Part shown: in pieces, positions 6,957-13,987 of the stretch | Layout of the letters: the number at the start of each line of letters is the position of its first letter | Numbering within the stretch: the first letter of the stretch is position 1 | NCBI RefSeq assembly: GCF_000375485.1 | Contig: NZ_AQXE01000015.1 | Coordinates: 49,186 to 63,172, forward strand | DNA: 13,987 nucleotides | Origin: Desulfovibrio oxyclinae DSM 11498 | GTDB taxonomy: Bacteria; Desulfobacterota; Desulfovibrionia; Desulfovibrionales; Desulfovibrionaceae | Direction of reading: 5' to 3' | The notes under the pieces: generated by a model | What the model saw: only the letters and a program-made list of their open reading frames with translations | What the model was told of the DNA's origin: nothing | Database searches by the model: none | Position numbers and translations under genes: made by a program

Positions 6957-6984
6957 TTGGCACGGTACTTGATTGCATCCGAGG
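6957..6984 (+). promoter_or_regulatory. Sigma-54-type promoter of the fliK-flgD-flgE unit
   Basis: TTGGCACG (6957-6964) is a full -24 box. After GTAC comes TTGAT (6969-6973), so the -24 GG and -12 position have the required 10-base gap, but the -12 pair reads GA instead of GC. A perfect TTGCA occurs 4 bases further on (6973-6977), at the wrong spacing. The predicted start is near 6984, just before the fliK ribosome site. Sigma-54 control of hook genes is common in polar-flagellated bacteria. No activator gene is in the window. Confidence 0.65.
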
Positions 6985-6985
6985 C

Positions 6986-6992
6986 AAAGGAG
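6986..6992 (+). promoter_or_regulatory. Shine-Dalgarno site fixing the fliK start
   Basis: AAAGGAG lies 6 bases before the ATG at 6999. The frame opens earlier with a TTG at 6957, but that codon is part of the sigma-54 -24 box, so the ATG is the true start. Confidence 0.75.
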
Positions 6993-6998
6993 TCCGAG

Positions 6999-8681
6999 AT
7001 GCAGAATGTTCCCATCAGCGAGCAGCACAAGAATGCGGCCACCAAGTGGCAGTCCGAAGCGGTGAAGAACGTCAACGCCGACATTGGCGGCAATCTGTTT
7101 GACGAACTGCTTCTGAAGCAGGCCGAAGTGGTCAATGAGGATTGCGCCACCGCCACCGTGGCCGCCAACGACCAGATGGCCGAGACCGCTTCAAAGGCGG
7201 TTGACGACAGGGCCGAAGATTCGCGCGAGCATGAAGTGGGCGAATCTGCCGTTGAAGCGGCCGAAAAGGAGCGCGCGGAAAACCGTCAGGACGAGGTGCC
7301 GCCCAAAAAGGCCGCCGAGGAGCGCATGACCGAAGAGGATGTCCGCAATCTTGAGGAAGACCTCAAGGAATACGGGCTGTCCGAAGAGGAAATCCGCGAC
7401 CTTGAAGAGCAGGCCGCCAGTGAGGAAGGCCTGACATGGGGCCAGTTCGTCGGTTTTCTCTCCCAGAAGATGCAGGGCATGAAGGGCGTTTCCCTGAGTG
7501 ATGAACAGGTCAAGGGGCTCAACTCCTTCCTGAACAAGCTCGGTTTCGACGCCAAGGGCGCCGAAAAGGTCCTGAACATGCTCCGCAACGGCGACACCGA
7601 AAAGGCCCTCGACGCCATCCAGCAGAAGCTGGCCGCCATGGGCGACGATGCCAACATCAAGCTCGACAAGAACGAGATTGAAGCATTCGTTTCCGCCATG
7701 AGTCTCTCCAAGGAGGCTTCGGCCAAATTGCGCGAACTCATGGGCAAGGCTCAGGCTCCCAAGGACCTGCGTGAAGCGTTTGCCGGACTCCGCGACGAGC
7801 TCGACCGCATGGACGCCAAGGATGTCAAGCTGGTCCGGGCCGTGAGCGATGCCCTGAAGGAAGCCACTGACGAAGGGAAGAATCAGGGCCACGCCGCCAA
7901 GCATCTCGGCGCCGACGTGGACATGCGCCAGCGTCTGGCCATGAACGAGCGCGGCAACAACGGCGGCATGAACGCCAACACCGGACAGAAGGACAGCCGC
8001 GACGCGGCCATGGAGTCCTTCATGCAGCAGTCCGGCGAGGGCGAGAGCGAAGGGGACGACTTTTCCTCTTGGAAGTCCTTCTTCTCAAGACTTCGCGAGG
8101 ATCCCACCGGCGGCGGCCAGAGCCGTCTGCGCAACGCGGTGAAGACCTCCAACGAGTTTGCTGCGGCGCAGAACAGCGCATCCGCCAAGAGCGATACCGC
8201 CCAGACCATGACCGAGCGCACCGCCGCTCCGCGCATGGCCAAGCAGGTGGAGAACGCCTTCATCAAGAATCTTGGGCAGGGCAACAAGCAGCTCACCGTC
8301 CAGCTGAATCCCGAAAATCTGGGCAAGCTGCACGTGGTGCTCCAGAGCCGTGGCGACGAAGTCCGTGCCGTAATCCGTGCCGACAACCCCGAAACCGCCC
8401 GCATGCTCACCGACCAGCTGGAGAGCATCCGCAACTCGTTGCAGGAGCAGGGGGTCAAGGTTTCCCGGCTGGAAGTTCAGACCGGGCTTGGCGGAAGTCA
8501 GGACGGCATGAACTGGTTTGGTGAGCAGGGGCACAATATGGCGAAAAATCAGGAAGAAGCTGCAAGACTGCGCGATCGGATGCGCATGATGCGCGGCGAT
8601 GCCGAAGCTTTGGCACGGGATGTGAACAATCCTGAGCAACGGGCAAATCTTACCCAACAGGGTCTGCACGTGGTTGCCTGA
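6999..8681 (+). CDS. fliK: Flagellar hook-length control protein FliK
   Basis: The protein is 560 aa from the ATG at 6999. Its C-terminal domain (about 428-505) has the FliK Flg_hook pattern, QLTVQLNPENLGKLHVVLQS followed by VRAVIRADNPETARML, which interacts with FlhB to switch export from hook to filament substrates. The long N-terminal part is very charged and predicted helical, with Glu/Lys/Ala-rich stretches. It holds three degenerate helical repeats near 111-139, 167-195 and 223-248. This part acts as the molecular ruler in known FliK proteins and is poorly conserved. It is exported and cytoplasmic/extracellular rather than membrane bound. A sigma-54-type promoter lies immediately upstream, and flgD starts 17 bases after its TGA, so fliK heads a hook operon. 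Confidence 0.88.
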   Translation: MQNVPISEQHKNAATKWQSEAVKNVNADIGGNLFDELLLKQAEVVNEDCATATVAANDQMAETASKAVDDRAEDSREHEVGESAVEAAEKERAENRQDEVPPKKAAEERMTEEDVRNLEEDLKEYGLSEEEIRDLEEQAASEEGLTWGQFVGFLSQKMQGMKGVSLSDEQVKGLNSFLNKLGFDAKGAEKVLNMLRNGDTEKALDAIQQKLAAMGDDANIKLDKNEIEAFVSAMSLSKEASAKLRELMGKAQAPKDLREAFAGLRDELDRMDAKDVKLVRAVSDALKEATDEGKNQGHAAKHLGADVDMRQRLAMNERGNNGGMNANTGQKDSRDAAMESFMQQSGEGESEGDDFSSWKSFFSRLREDPTGGGQSRLRNAVKTSNEFAAAQNSASAKSDTAQTMTERTAAPRMAKQVENAFIKNLGQGNKQLTVQLNPENLGKLHVVLQSRGDEVRAVIRADNPETARMLTDQLESIRNSLQEQGVKVSRLEVQTGLGGSQDGMNWFGEQGHNMAKNQEEAARLRDRMRMMRGDAEALARDVNNPEQRANLTQQGLHVVA

Positions 8682-8698
8682 TTCAGGAGGAAGAAATC

Positions 8699-9469
8699 AT
8701 GTCGTACGTTGATACCGGTCATATTCTCGGTTCTCAGGAGCGCCGTCTGGCGGAAGCCAACACTCCTCAGAAGGAATCGGACATCAGAAAGGATGATTTC
8801 CTGACGATTCTGGTTGCGCAGTTGACGCATCAGGATCCGATGAACCCGATGAAGGACACCGATATGACCTCGCAGCTTTCCGAGTTTTCCCAGCTCGAAC
8901 AGCTGACGAACATCAACACCGGCATCGAGTCCATGATTGCCTCCCAGACCAAGAACGACATGTTCGATGCGGTTGGCTACATGGGCAAGGACGTGACCGC
9001 CCAGGGCTACAAGGTGAGCAAGGGCGACGGTGAAGTCGCCAAGATTTTCTATGGAGCCGGCGAAGCCGTCTCCAAGATCAAGCTGAACATCTACGATCAG
9101 GACGGCGCCATTGTGCGCACCGTCGAGATGGGCAGCAAGCAGGCAGGTTCCTACGAATATGAATGGGACGGCCGCAACGACGCGGGCGAGGAAGTCCCCG
9201 ACGGCATCTATTCCGTCGGCATCCTCGCCGAAGACACCAACGGCGAACCGGTCATGATGCAGACCGAGATCGCGGGCAAGGTGTCCGGCGTCGTCAACGA
9301 GCAGGGACAGGTCTTCCTGCGTCTCGAAGACGGACGGTACATCAACTTCGCCAACGTCAAGGAAGTCGTTGACCCCGCAAAGGTCGATGAATCCGCCGAC
9401 GGTGGCGACGGCAGTACCGGAAGCGACGGAGAAAGCGGAAGCGACGGGGATGCTTCCGCGGACGCGTAG
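8699..9469 (+). CDS. flgD: Flagellar hook assembly (cap) protein FlgD
   Basis: The 256-aa protein has the conserved FlgD N-terminus at about 31-77 (KDDFLTILVAQLTHQDPMNP and SQLSEFSQLEQL). FlgD caps the growing hook and is needed for FlgE polymerisation. The C-terminal half has the FlgD Ig-like/Tudor pattern, with YEYEWDGRNDAGEEVPDGIY (153-172). The last 27 or so residues are a Gly/Ser/Asp-rich acidic tail that is not part of the usual fold. AGGAGG lies 8 bases before the ATG. It sits between fliK and flgE, as expected for a hook-assembly operon, with 46 bases to flgE. Confidence 0.92.
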   Translation: MSYVDTGHILGSQERRLAEANTPQKESDIRKDDFLTILVAQLTHQDPMNPMKDTDMTSQLSEFSQLEQLTNINTGIESMIASQTKNDMFDAVGYMGKDVTAQGYKVSKGDGEVAKIFYGAGEAVSKIKLNIYDQDGAIVRTVEMGSKQAGSYEYEWDGRNDAGEEVPDGIYSVGILAEDTNGEPVMMQTEIAGKVSGVVNEQGQVFLRLEDGRYINFANVKEVVDPAKVDESADGGDGSTGSDGESGSDGDASADA

Positions 9470-9515
9470 GCAGATCGAACAGAAGGCATAATCGGAGAAC
9501 CTCAGGAGGTTTACC

Positions 9516-11198
9516 ATGGGTCTTACCGCATCGCTGTATTCCGGCATTACGGGCCTCAACGTCAACGGGGAACGGATGACGGTCATCGGCAACAACCTTG
9601 CCAACGTGAACACCACAGGCTTCAAGGCGTCCCGGATGCATTTCGAGGACCTCATGAGTCAGGACGTTTCCACGGCCAACGGCTTCGGTCAGGTGGGTCG
9701 CGGAGTTCGCGTGGCGGCAGTATATTCCGACTTCGGACAGGGCGCTTTCGAGTCCACTTCCGAAACCACGGACATGGCCATCTCGGGCGAAGGCTTTTTC
9801 ATGGTCTCGCCGAAAACCACGGACGAGGATCTGTACACCCGCGCCGGAGCGTTCCGCTTCGACAAGGACGGATATCTCGTGGACCCGCATGGTTACGTGG
9901 TGCAGGGATGGGAAGTGGAGCGGTCCACCGCATCGGTGGCGAGCGCGTCCGTGTCCAACCTGGCGCAGACCGCGTCCACGCGCATCGTGGGAACGCCCAC
10001 CGATGTGCGCATCGAGAATTTCCAGTCACCGCCGCAGGTGACCACCAACATCAACATGGTCAGTAACCTCGACCCCACTGCGGGGGACAGGACCACCGGC
10101 GGCACCAACCCGGGCGAGAGCCCCTACTTCGCGCTGCAGAATGCATGGAACGGCCAGAACGAGCCGCCCCTTGCCACGGGCGGTTACGGGTACAGCTCCA
10201 CCATCAAGGTTTTTGACGAAGTGGGCGCGCCGCACAACGTCACGGCGTATTTCGACCAGGTCACCCTCTCCAATGCGGGTGGCGACACGGTTTGGGAATA
10301 CATCGTGACCTGCCAGCCGAACGAGGACGGCCGCATTCTTTCCGGCCAGAACGGTCTGAGTACCCAGATGGCGAACACTTCTGCCGCAGGGCTGCTCATG
10401 GCAGGCACCATGACCTTCCGTCAAGGTCAACTGGTGGGGCAGAGCGCCTTCACGCTCAAGAGCAACGGCGGTTCCGACCCCAAGTCGCTGGATGACTGGT
10501 CGCTGGCCGACATGTCCGTCAACGGCTACCCGCTGTTCACCGCCAACTTCCTCGGCATCTCCAACGCCAGTGCCACCAACCGGCCGGACGCCAACCCCAT
10601 CGAAATGAACTTCGGCCTGCGCGCCAAGAACCTTTCGAGCAACGGCGGCATCCCGCACAGCCTCGGCTGGGATACCCAGATCGGCAGCCTGCCTTCCAAC
10701 GCGGCAGCCATGACCACGAGCATCAGCAACACCGGTCGCCTGCCCAACATGAACAACGTGGAAATATCGGCGCTGGCAACGCAGAGCTTCGATACCGGCG
10801 GCTCGTCCACCATCTTCCAGAGTCAGGACGGCTACGCCGCAGGCGTGCTCCAGAACATGTCCGTCTCCCGCGACGGTGTCCTCTCCGGACGCTACTCCAA
10901 CGGGCAGGTCATCGAGCTGTACGCCGTGACGCTGGCGACCTTCTCCAACAAGTGGTCCCTGCGCCGCGAGGGCGGCAACCTGTTCTCCGAAACGCGCGAC
11001 TCCGGTCCGGCGCTCACGGGACAGGCAGGCGCCGCGGGCAAGGGCACCGTGGACGGCAACTCGCTCGAAATATCCAACGTGGACATGGCAAACGAGTTCG
11101 TCCGCATGATCTCCACCCAGCGGGGCTTCCAGGCCAACACGAAGGTCATCACCTCCGCGGACTCCATGCTCAGTGAAGTCATCGCCATGAAGCGCTAA
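9516..11198 (+). CDS. flgE: Flagellar hook protein FlgE
   Basis: The 560-aa protein starts MGLTASLYSGITGLNVNGER and continues with NNLANVNTTGFKASR, the flagellar rod/hook N-terminal motif. A basal-body/hook segment (TDMAISGEGFFMV, about 86-98) and a FlaE-type middle domain (from about 230) follow. The C-terminus (VDMANEFVRMISTQRGFQAN, then SADSMLSEVIAMKR) is the Flg_bbr_C coiled-coil that packs with the N-terminus. FlgE polymerises into the hook outside the cell. It is longer than the roughly 400-aa enteric form, owing to the middle domains. AGGAGGT lies 5 bases before the ATG. It is the last gene of the fliK-flgD-flgE unit and is followed by a terminator at 11283. Confidence 0.94.
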   Translation: MGLTASLYSGITGLNVNGERMTVIGNNLANVNTTGFKASRMHFEDLMSQDVSTANGFGQVGRGVRVAAVYSDFGQGAFESTSETTDMAISGEGFFMVSPKTTDEDLYTRAGAFRFDKDGYLVDPHGYVVQGWEVERSTASVASASVSNLAQTASTRIVGTPTDVRIENFQSPPQVTTNINMVSNLDPTAGDRTTGGTNPGESPYFALQNAWNGQNEPPLATGGYGYSSTIKVFDEVGAPHNVTAYFDQVTLSNAGGDTVWEYIVTCQPNEDGRILSGQNGLSTQMANTSAAGLLMAGTMTFRQGQLVGQSAFTLKSNGGSDPKSLDDWSLADMSVNGYPLFTANFLGISNASATNRPDANPIEMNFGLRAKNLSSNGGIPHSLGWDTQIGSLPSNAAAMTTSISNTGRLPNMNNVEISALATQSFDTGGSSTIFQSQDGYAAGVLQNMSVSRDGVLSGRYSNGQVIELYAVTLATFSNKWSLRREGGNLFSETRDSGPALTGQAGAAGKGTVDGNSLEISNVDMANEFVRMISTQRGFQANTKVITSADSMLSEVIAMKR

Positions 11199-11282
11199 AC
11201 AGACCCATGACGAAGAAGCCGTAAACGACGGACTCCTTCTCCGATGCCGCCTCCGTCTCCCCGCGGGGGCTGATAGAAAGCG

Positions 11283-11320
11283 GGCCTTCCGGATTCCCCA
11301 ACCGGAAGGCCTGCATTTTT
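11283..11320 (+). terminator. Terminator of the fliK-flgD-flgE unit
   Basis: GGCCTTCCGG (11283-11292) pairs perfectly with CCGGAAGGCC (11302-11311) around a 9-base loop. It is followed by TGCA and five T residues (11316-11320). It lies 84 bases after the flgE stop. Confidence 0.85.
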
Positions 11321-11573
11321 GTGCCATGCGGGGCATCCGTGCGCACCCCTTTTCTACCCTTTTGCACCTCCCCGAAACGTCCTTGCCGCAGGGGCGCTGG
11401 TGAGCGTCAAAAGCTGCCGGGTCACGGCGCTTTCCGATCGGAATTTTCTTCCCGTCACAGGCCGCCGAAACACTGACGCAAAGGCGGCCGATTTTGCCAT
11501 CCGGCCGGAATAACTGTCTTTTCTAGACTTTGTTTACAGGGTTAGTGGCTTGAAAATATTGAACAAACCCCTG

Positions 11574-11601
11574 TTGGCACGCGAGATGCTTAAAGAGAGC
11601 C
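11574..11601 (+). promoter_or_regulatory. Sigma-54 promoter of the flagellin gene
   Basis: TTGGCACG (11574-11581) is a full -24 box. Ten bases after its GG comes GC (11588-11589) in ATGCT, so the invariant GG-N10-GC of sigma-54 promoters is present. The predicted start is near 11601, giving a leader of about 34 bases. An NtrC-family activator is required by this sigma factor but is not encoded here. Confidence 0.8.
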
Positions 11602-11634
11602 AAATGGATTTGCGTAACAACAAGGAGGTTACCG

Positions 11635-12546
11635 ATGTCTCTCGTTATTAACAACAACCTGATGGCCATGAACGCGGCCAGAAACCTTTCGGACGCTTAC
11701 GGCAACTTGTCCACGTCCACTCGCAGGCTGTCTTCGGGTCTGCGCGTCGGAACCGCTGCCGACGACGCCGCGGGGCTGGCCATTCGCGAGCTGATGCGCT
11801 CGGAAATCAACTCCATCAACCAGGGTGTGCGAAACGCGAACGACGCCATCTCGATGATCCAGACCGCAGACGGAGCGCTGCAGGTCATCGACGAAAAGCT
11901 CATCCGGATGAAGGAACTGGCCATGCAGGCGTCCACCGGTACGTACAACTCCGACCAGCGTCTGATCATCGACTCCGAGTATCAGGCCATGTCTTCGGAA
12001 ATCACCCGTATCGCCAACGCCACCGACTTCAACGGAATTTACCTGCTCAACGGAAACCTGTCCGGTCTGGAATCCCAGCACGACGGTTCCGGTCTGAGCG
12101 CCACGGGTCCGCTCAAGGTCCACTTTGGTACCAGTAACGACTCGGCGGAAGACTACTACTACATCAAGATCAATGGTGCGAGCGCCTCCGCGCTCGGTCT
12201 CGGTCACTCTGCCGCAGACAAGACCACCAACCCCAATGCGGGTAAGACCGTGTCCACGCAGGAACTCGCGCAGCAGGCCATGGATGCCATCAACGACGCG
12301 ATCATTTCCAAGGACAAGATCCGCGCCGGTCTCGGTTCCCTGCAGAACAGGCTGGAAAATACCATCACCAACCTGCAGATTCAGGCTGAAAACCTTCAGG
12401 CTGCGGAGTCCCGCATTTCCGACGTCGATGTGGCGAACGAAATGACGCAGTTCGTCCGCAACCAGATTCTGACCCAGTCGGCAGTCGCCATGCTGGCTCA
12501 GGCAAACTCGCTGCCTCAGATGGCCATGCAGCTCATCGGCGGGTAA
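11635..12546 (+). CDS. Flagellin
   Basis: The 303-aa protein polymerises to form the flagellar filament. The N-terminal D0/D1 region (1 to about 140) has SLVINNNLMAMNAARNLSDA, RRLSSGLRVGTAADDAAGLA and a canonical ELAMQAS helix. The C-terminal D1/D0 region (about 206-303) has LGSLQNRLENTITNLQ, ESRISDVDVANEMTQFVRNQ and SAVAMLAQANSLPQMAMQL. The middle (about 141-205) is short, so it has little or no D2/D3 domain. The middle is rich in Ser, Thr and Asn, possible glycan sites. AAGGAGGT lies 5 bases before the ATG. The gene is monocistronic, with its own sigma-54 promoter and a strong terminator. The symbol could be fliC, flaB or hag, so I leave it open. The leader carries a second GGA in a small hairpin. 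Confidence 0.96.
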   Translation: MSLVINNNLMAMNAARNLSDAYGNLSTSTRRLSSGLRVGTAADDAAGLAIRELMRSEINSINQGVRNANDAISMIQTADGALQVIDEKLIRMKELAMQASTGTYNSDQRLIIDSEYQAMSSEITRIANATDFNGIYLLNGNLSGLESQHDGSGLSATGPLKVHFGTSNDSAEDYYYIKINGASASALGLGHSAADKTTNPNAGKTVSTQELAQQAMDAINDAIISKDKIRAGLGSLQNRLENTITNLQIQAENLQAAESRISDVDVANEMTQFVRNQILTQSAVAMLAQANSLPQMAMQLIGG

Positions 12547-12573
12547 TACCGCTAGCGACAGACGAGGGGAAAT

Positions 12574-12620
12574 CGGAAGCCGAAGTGGCGCAGGAAGCGC
12601 CCTTCGGCTTCCGTTTTTTT
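12574..12620 (+). terminator. Strong terminator of the flagellin gene
   Basis: CGGAAGCCGAAG (12574-12585) pairs perfectly with CTTCGGCTTCCG (12602-12613). A second inner stem, GGCGC (12587-12591) with GCGCC (12597-12601), extends it, separated only by one unpaired T. Seven T residues follow. The opposite strand lacks a T-tract after the hairpin, so it should act mainly on flagellin and not on cbiD. Confidence 0.93.
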
Positions 12621-12644
12621 GTGGGATCCGACCGGGGTGCCGCG

Positions 12645-13709
12645 TCAGCGGCTCAGAAGAAGAGACGCGTCAAAGTCGTACAAGGCGTAGCGGACCCGGA
12701 TCGCACTCCCGGCGAACCGACGGGCATTATCCGTCGCGCGTCGGGCGAGGCTCTCCAGCAGGGCGGGGAACGCGTCGCTGCCCTTGAGCATGTCGAAGAC
12801 CTGACGGGCGGTGTTCGCCCCTTCGATGGCACCGAGCATGTCCGCCGGGACGCCCGCTTCCCTGCAATGGTCGGCAAGAAGCCCGAAGTCCACGGGATGC
12901 GTCTTGGCGTGAGTGTACTCCAGCCCCTGTGCCTGCTTGACCAGTTTACCCGGAAACACCGCCCACCATACTTCCTGAAATGACCGCAAGGCCGCTTCCT
13001 GCATGGAAAAGGCGAAGAAGTCGGCAGCCTGTACCAGAGCTTGTTCCGAGGTGTCGGGATGATGCATCAGGTGATATTTCTCAGAACGGCGACCGGTGGT
13101 GAAGACCGGAACCAGCACGCCGGTGGCGCGGGCCACGTCCAGCGCTTCGCGGATCGAGGCCTTCCACGAGTCGTGGGAGTATGGCTTGACGATGCCCTGC
13201 GTGCCGAGGATGGAGATGCCGCCGGTTATACCGAGCCTCGGGTTCATGGTGGCCTTGGCCAGCCGTTCGCCCTCGGGCACTTCAATGGTGATCGCAAGGC
13301 CTTGCGTTTCCTGCTCGGCAAGAACTTCCCGGACCGAGGCCAGAATCTGTTCGTGCGGGACCGGGTTGATGGCGGGGTTGCCGACAGCCACGGGCAGGCC
13401 CGGAAGCGTCACGGTGCCCACGCCCGTTCCACCCCTTATGATGACGTCCGTATCGGCAAACGAGACCACGGCGTGAATTTCTTGGCCGTCGGTGACATCG
13501 GGGTCATCACCAGAATCCTTGACCACCACGGCGCGCGCGGCGGAGCCTTCCATGCGGCAGTCGTGCAGCGGCACTTCGATGCGCCCGCCGCCGGGCAGGG
13601 GGACGTCCACGGATTCCGGCCGATTGCCGGACAGCAGCAGGACAGCCGCGGCTTTTGCCGCGGCCGAGGCGCAGGTGCCGGTGGTGATGCCGGTGCGCAG
13701 TGCGGTCAT
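12645..13709 (-). CDS. cbiD: Cobalt-precorrin-5B (C1)-methyltransferase CbiD
   Basis: The 354-aa protein begins with RTGITTGTCASAAAKAAA, the conserved CbiD N-terminus. It also has GGTGVGTVTLPGLPVAVGNP and NPRLGITGGISILGTQGI, both hallmarks of the family, and normal length. CbiD adds the C1 methyl group from S-adenosylmethionine in the anaerobic (early cobalt insertion) cobalamin pathway, in the cytoplasm. AGGA lies 10 bases before the ATG and overlaps the stop of the upstream gene, which ends 13 bases before, so the two are co-transcribed. The gene converges on the flagellin gene, and no terminator of its own is obvious between them. No other cobalamin gene is in the window. Confidence 0.94.
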   Translation of the reverse strand: MTALRTGITTGTCASAAAKAAAVLLLSGNRPESVDVPLPGGGRIEVPLHDCRMEGSAARAVVVKDSGDDPDVTDGQEIHAVVSFADTDVIIRGGTGVGTVTLPGLPVAVGNPAINPVPHEQILASVREVLAEQETQGLAITIEVPEGERLAKATMNPRLGITGGISILGTQGIVKPYSHDSWKASIREALDVARATGVLVPVFTTGRRSEKYHLMHHPDTSEQALVQAADFFAFSMQEAALRSFQEVWWAVFPGKLVKQAQGLEYTHAKTHPVDFGLLADHCREAGVPADMLGAIEGANTARQVFDMLKGSDAFPALLESLARRATDNARRFAGSAIRVRYALYDFDASLLLSR

Positions 13710-13722
13710 GTATGGATGGTCC

Positions 13723-13987
13723 TTATTTGACCTTCTTGGGCGGTTCGTACATGTGCACGCTCGCCAGCCGTGCGATGTTCTCGATCATGTTGCCGAAGAT
13801 CAGCGTATGGAACGGGTAGACCGCGTACCAGTAAAGCAGCCCAAACAGGCCGCGCGGCATGAAGCTGGCGTTCATGCGCAACTCGACAGCCTTTTCCCAG
13901 AGCGGTTCGATGCGAAATTCAAGCAGCGCTTCGCCGGGAAGGCGCATCTCCGCCTTGAGGAGCAGCCGCTTCTTGTCTCGTACATCC
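13723..13987 (-). CDS. C-terminus of an SDR/DUF2867-like protein (partial)
   Basis: The 5' end lies outside the window; 88 residues are visible from the frame open at 13986 down to the TAA at 13723. The segment LLLKAEMRLPGEALLEFRIEP, then ASFMPRGLFGLLYWYAVYPF and HTLIFGNMIENIAR, resembles the C-terminal DUF2867 domain found on NAD(P)-binding short-chain-dehydrogenase-like proteins (YbjT-like). These are of uncertain function. The internal ATG at 13947 is not the start. The gene lies upstream of cbiD in the same operon, but a link to cobalamin synthesis cannot be claimed. The family call is from remembered similarity. Confidence 0.65.
   Translation of the reverse strand, partial: DVRDKKRLLLKAEMRLPGEALLEFRIEPLWEKAVELRMNASFMPRGLFGLLYWYAVYPFHTLIFGNMIENIARLASVHMYEPPKKVK

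Larger units (their letters stand above)
11199..11634. other. 436-bp intergenic region between flgE and flagellin
   Basis: This stretch has no credible gene. It starts with a short spacer containing the palindrome CCCCGCGGGG (11259-11268), then the flgE terminator (11283-11320). About 210 bases follow (11321-11530) in which I see nothing assignable. An AT-rich segment (11521-11574) with short repeats leads into the sigma-54 promoter of the flagellin gene and a leader of about 34 bases. Confidence 0.7.

Noticed and set aside
6957..6998. TTG start at 6957 for fliK
   Set aside because: It lies in the sigma-54 -24 box, upstream of the predicted transcript start; the ATG at 6999 has an AAAGGAG site.
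11319..11513. Plus-strand ORF of 64 codons between flgE and flagellin
   Set aside because: Its start overlaps the end of the flgE terminator, no ribosome site, no recognisable product.
12585..12983. Plus-strand ORF after flagellin
   Set aside because: Begins in the flagellin terminator hairpin and lies antisense to cbiD.
13041..13730. Plus-strand 229-codon ORF over cbiD
   Set aside because: His/Gly/Asp/Arg-biased shadow of cbiD, which has clear family motifs on the other strand.
1..13987. tRNA, rRNA, CRISPR, insertion sequence or toxin-antitoxin
   Set aside because: Looked for on both strands; no cloverleaf, spaced repeats, transposase-like ORF or small paired genes seen.

Overview
The window looks like ordinary chromosome from a sulfate-reducing deltaproteobacterium of the Desulfovibrio/Pseudodesulfovibrio type. 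I infer this from the GC-rich coding sequence, the fliK-flgD-flgE-flagellin order with sigma-54-type promoters, an anaerobic-pathway cobalamin gene (cbiD), and an NDP-forming acyl-CoA synthetase beside a free-standing Pta-like DRTGG protein. I see no rRNA, tRNA, CRISPR array, insertion sequence or prophage. The genus call is inference; no database search was possible.

Layout. Bases 1-225 are non-coding and hold three hairpins, the last being the terminator of the gene that follows. Bases 226-3490 (minus strand) carry an NDP-forming acyl-CoA synthetase and, 76 bp downstream, a P-loop/DRTGG protein that resembles the regulatory half of long phosphotransacetylases; together they suggest a role in acetyl-CoA/acetate metabolism. 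Bases 3507-4196 (plus strand) carry RNase III from a GTG start. This gene is wedged in: its start lies 16 bp from the divergent synthetase start, and its stop shares a CTAG with the stop of the convergent next gene. Bases 4193-6838 (minus strand) are a two-gene glycosyltransferase operon, a CgeB/DUF3880-like enzyme followed by a GT9 (heptosyltransferase-like) enzyme.

Bases 6839-12620 are the flagellar block on the plus strand. A near-consensus sigma-54 promoter precedes fliK (hook-length control), flgD (hook cap/scaffold) and flgE (hook). A hairpin terminator then ends that unit. A second sigma-54 promoter with the full GG-N10-GC spacing drives a monocistronic flagellin gene, which ends at a very strong terminator. 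The glycosyltransferase operon diverges from fliK and may modify flagellin or surface glycans; that link is inferred from position only. Bases 12645-13987 (minus strand) carry cbiD and, just upstream, the 3' end of a gene whose product resembles the C-terminus of SDR/DUF2867 proteins.

I found no clear undescribed system. The points that most deserve a second look are: the synthetase, which keeps its first phosphohistidine but has Asp where the family has its second; the tight packing of rnc, with a synthetase promoter inside the first rnc codons and convergent transcripts that could pair with rnc mRNA; a GGA-loop hairpin in the flagellin leader that resembles a CsrA site; three degenerate helical repeats in FliK; and a long 67-bp imperfect hairpin at the left edge.
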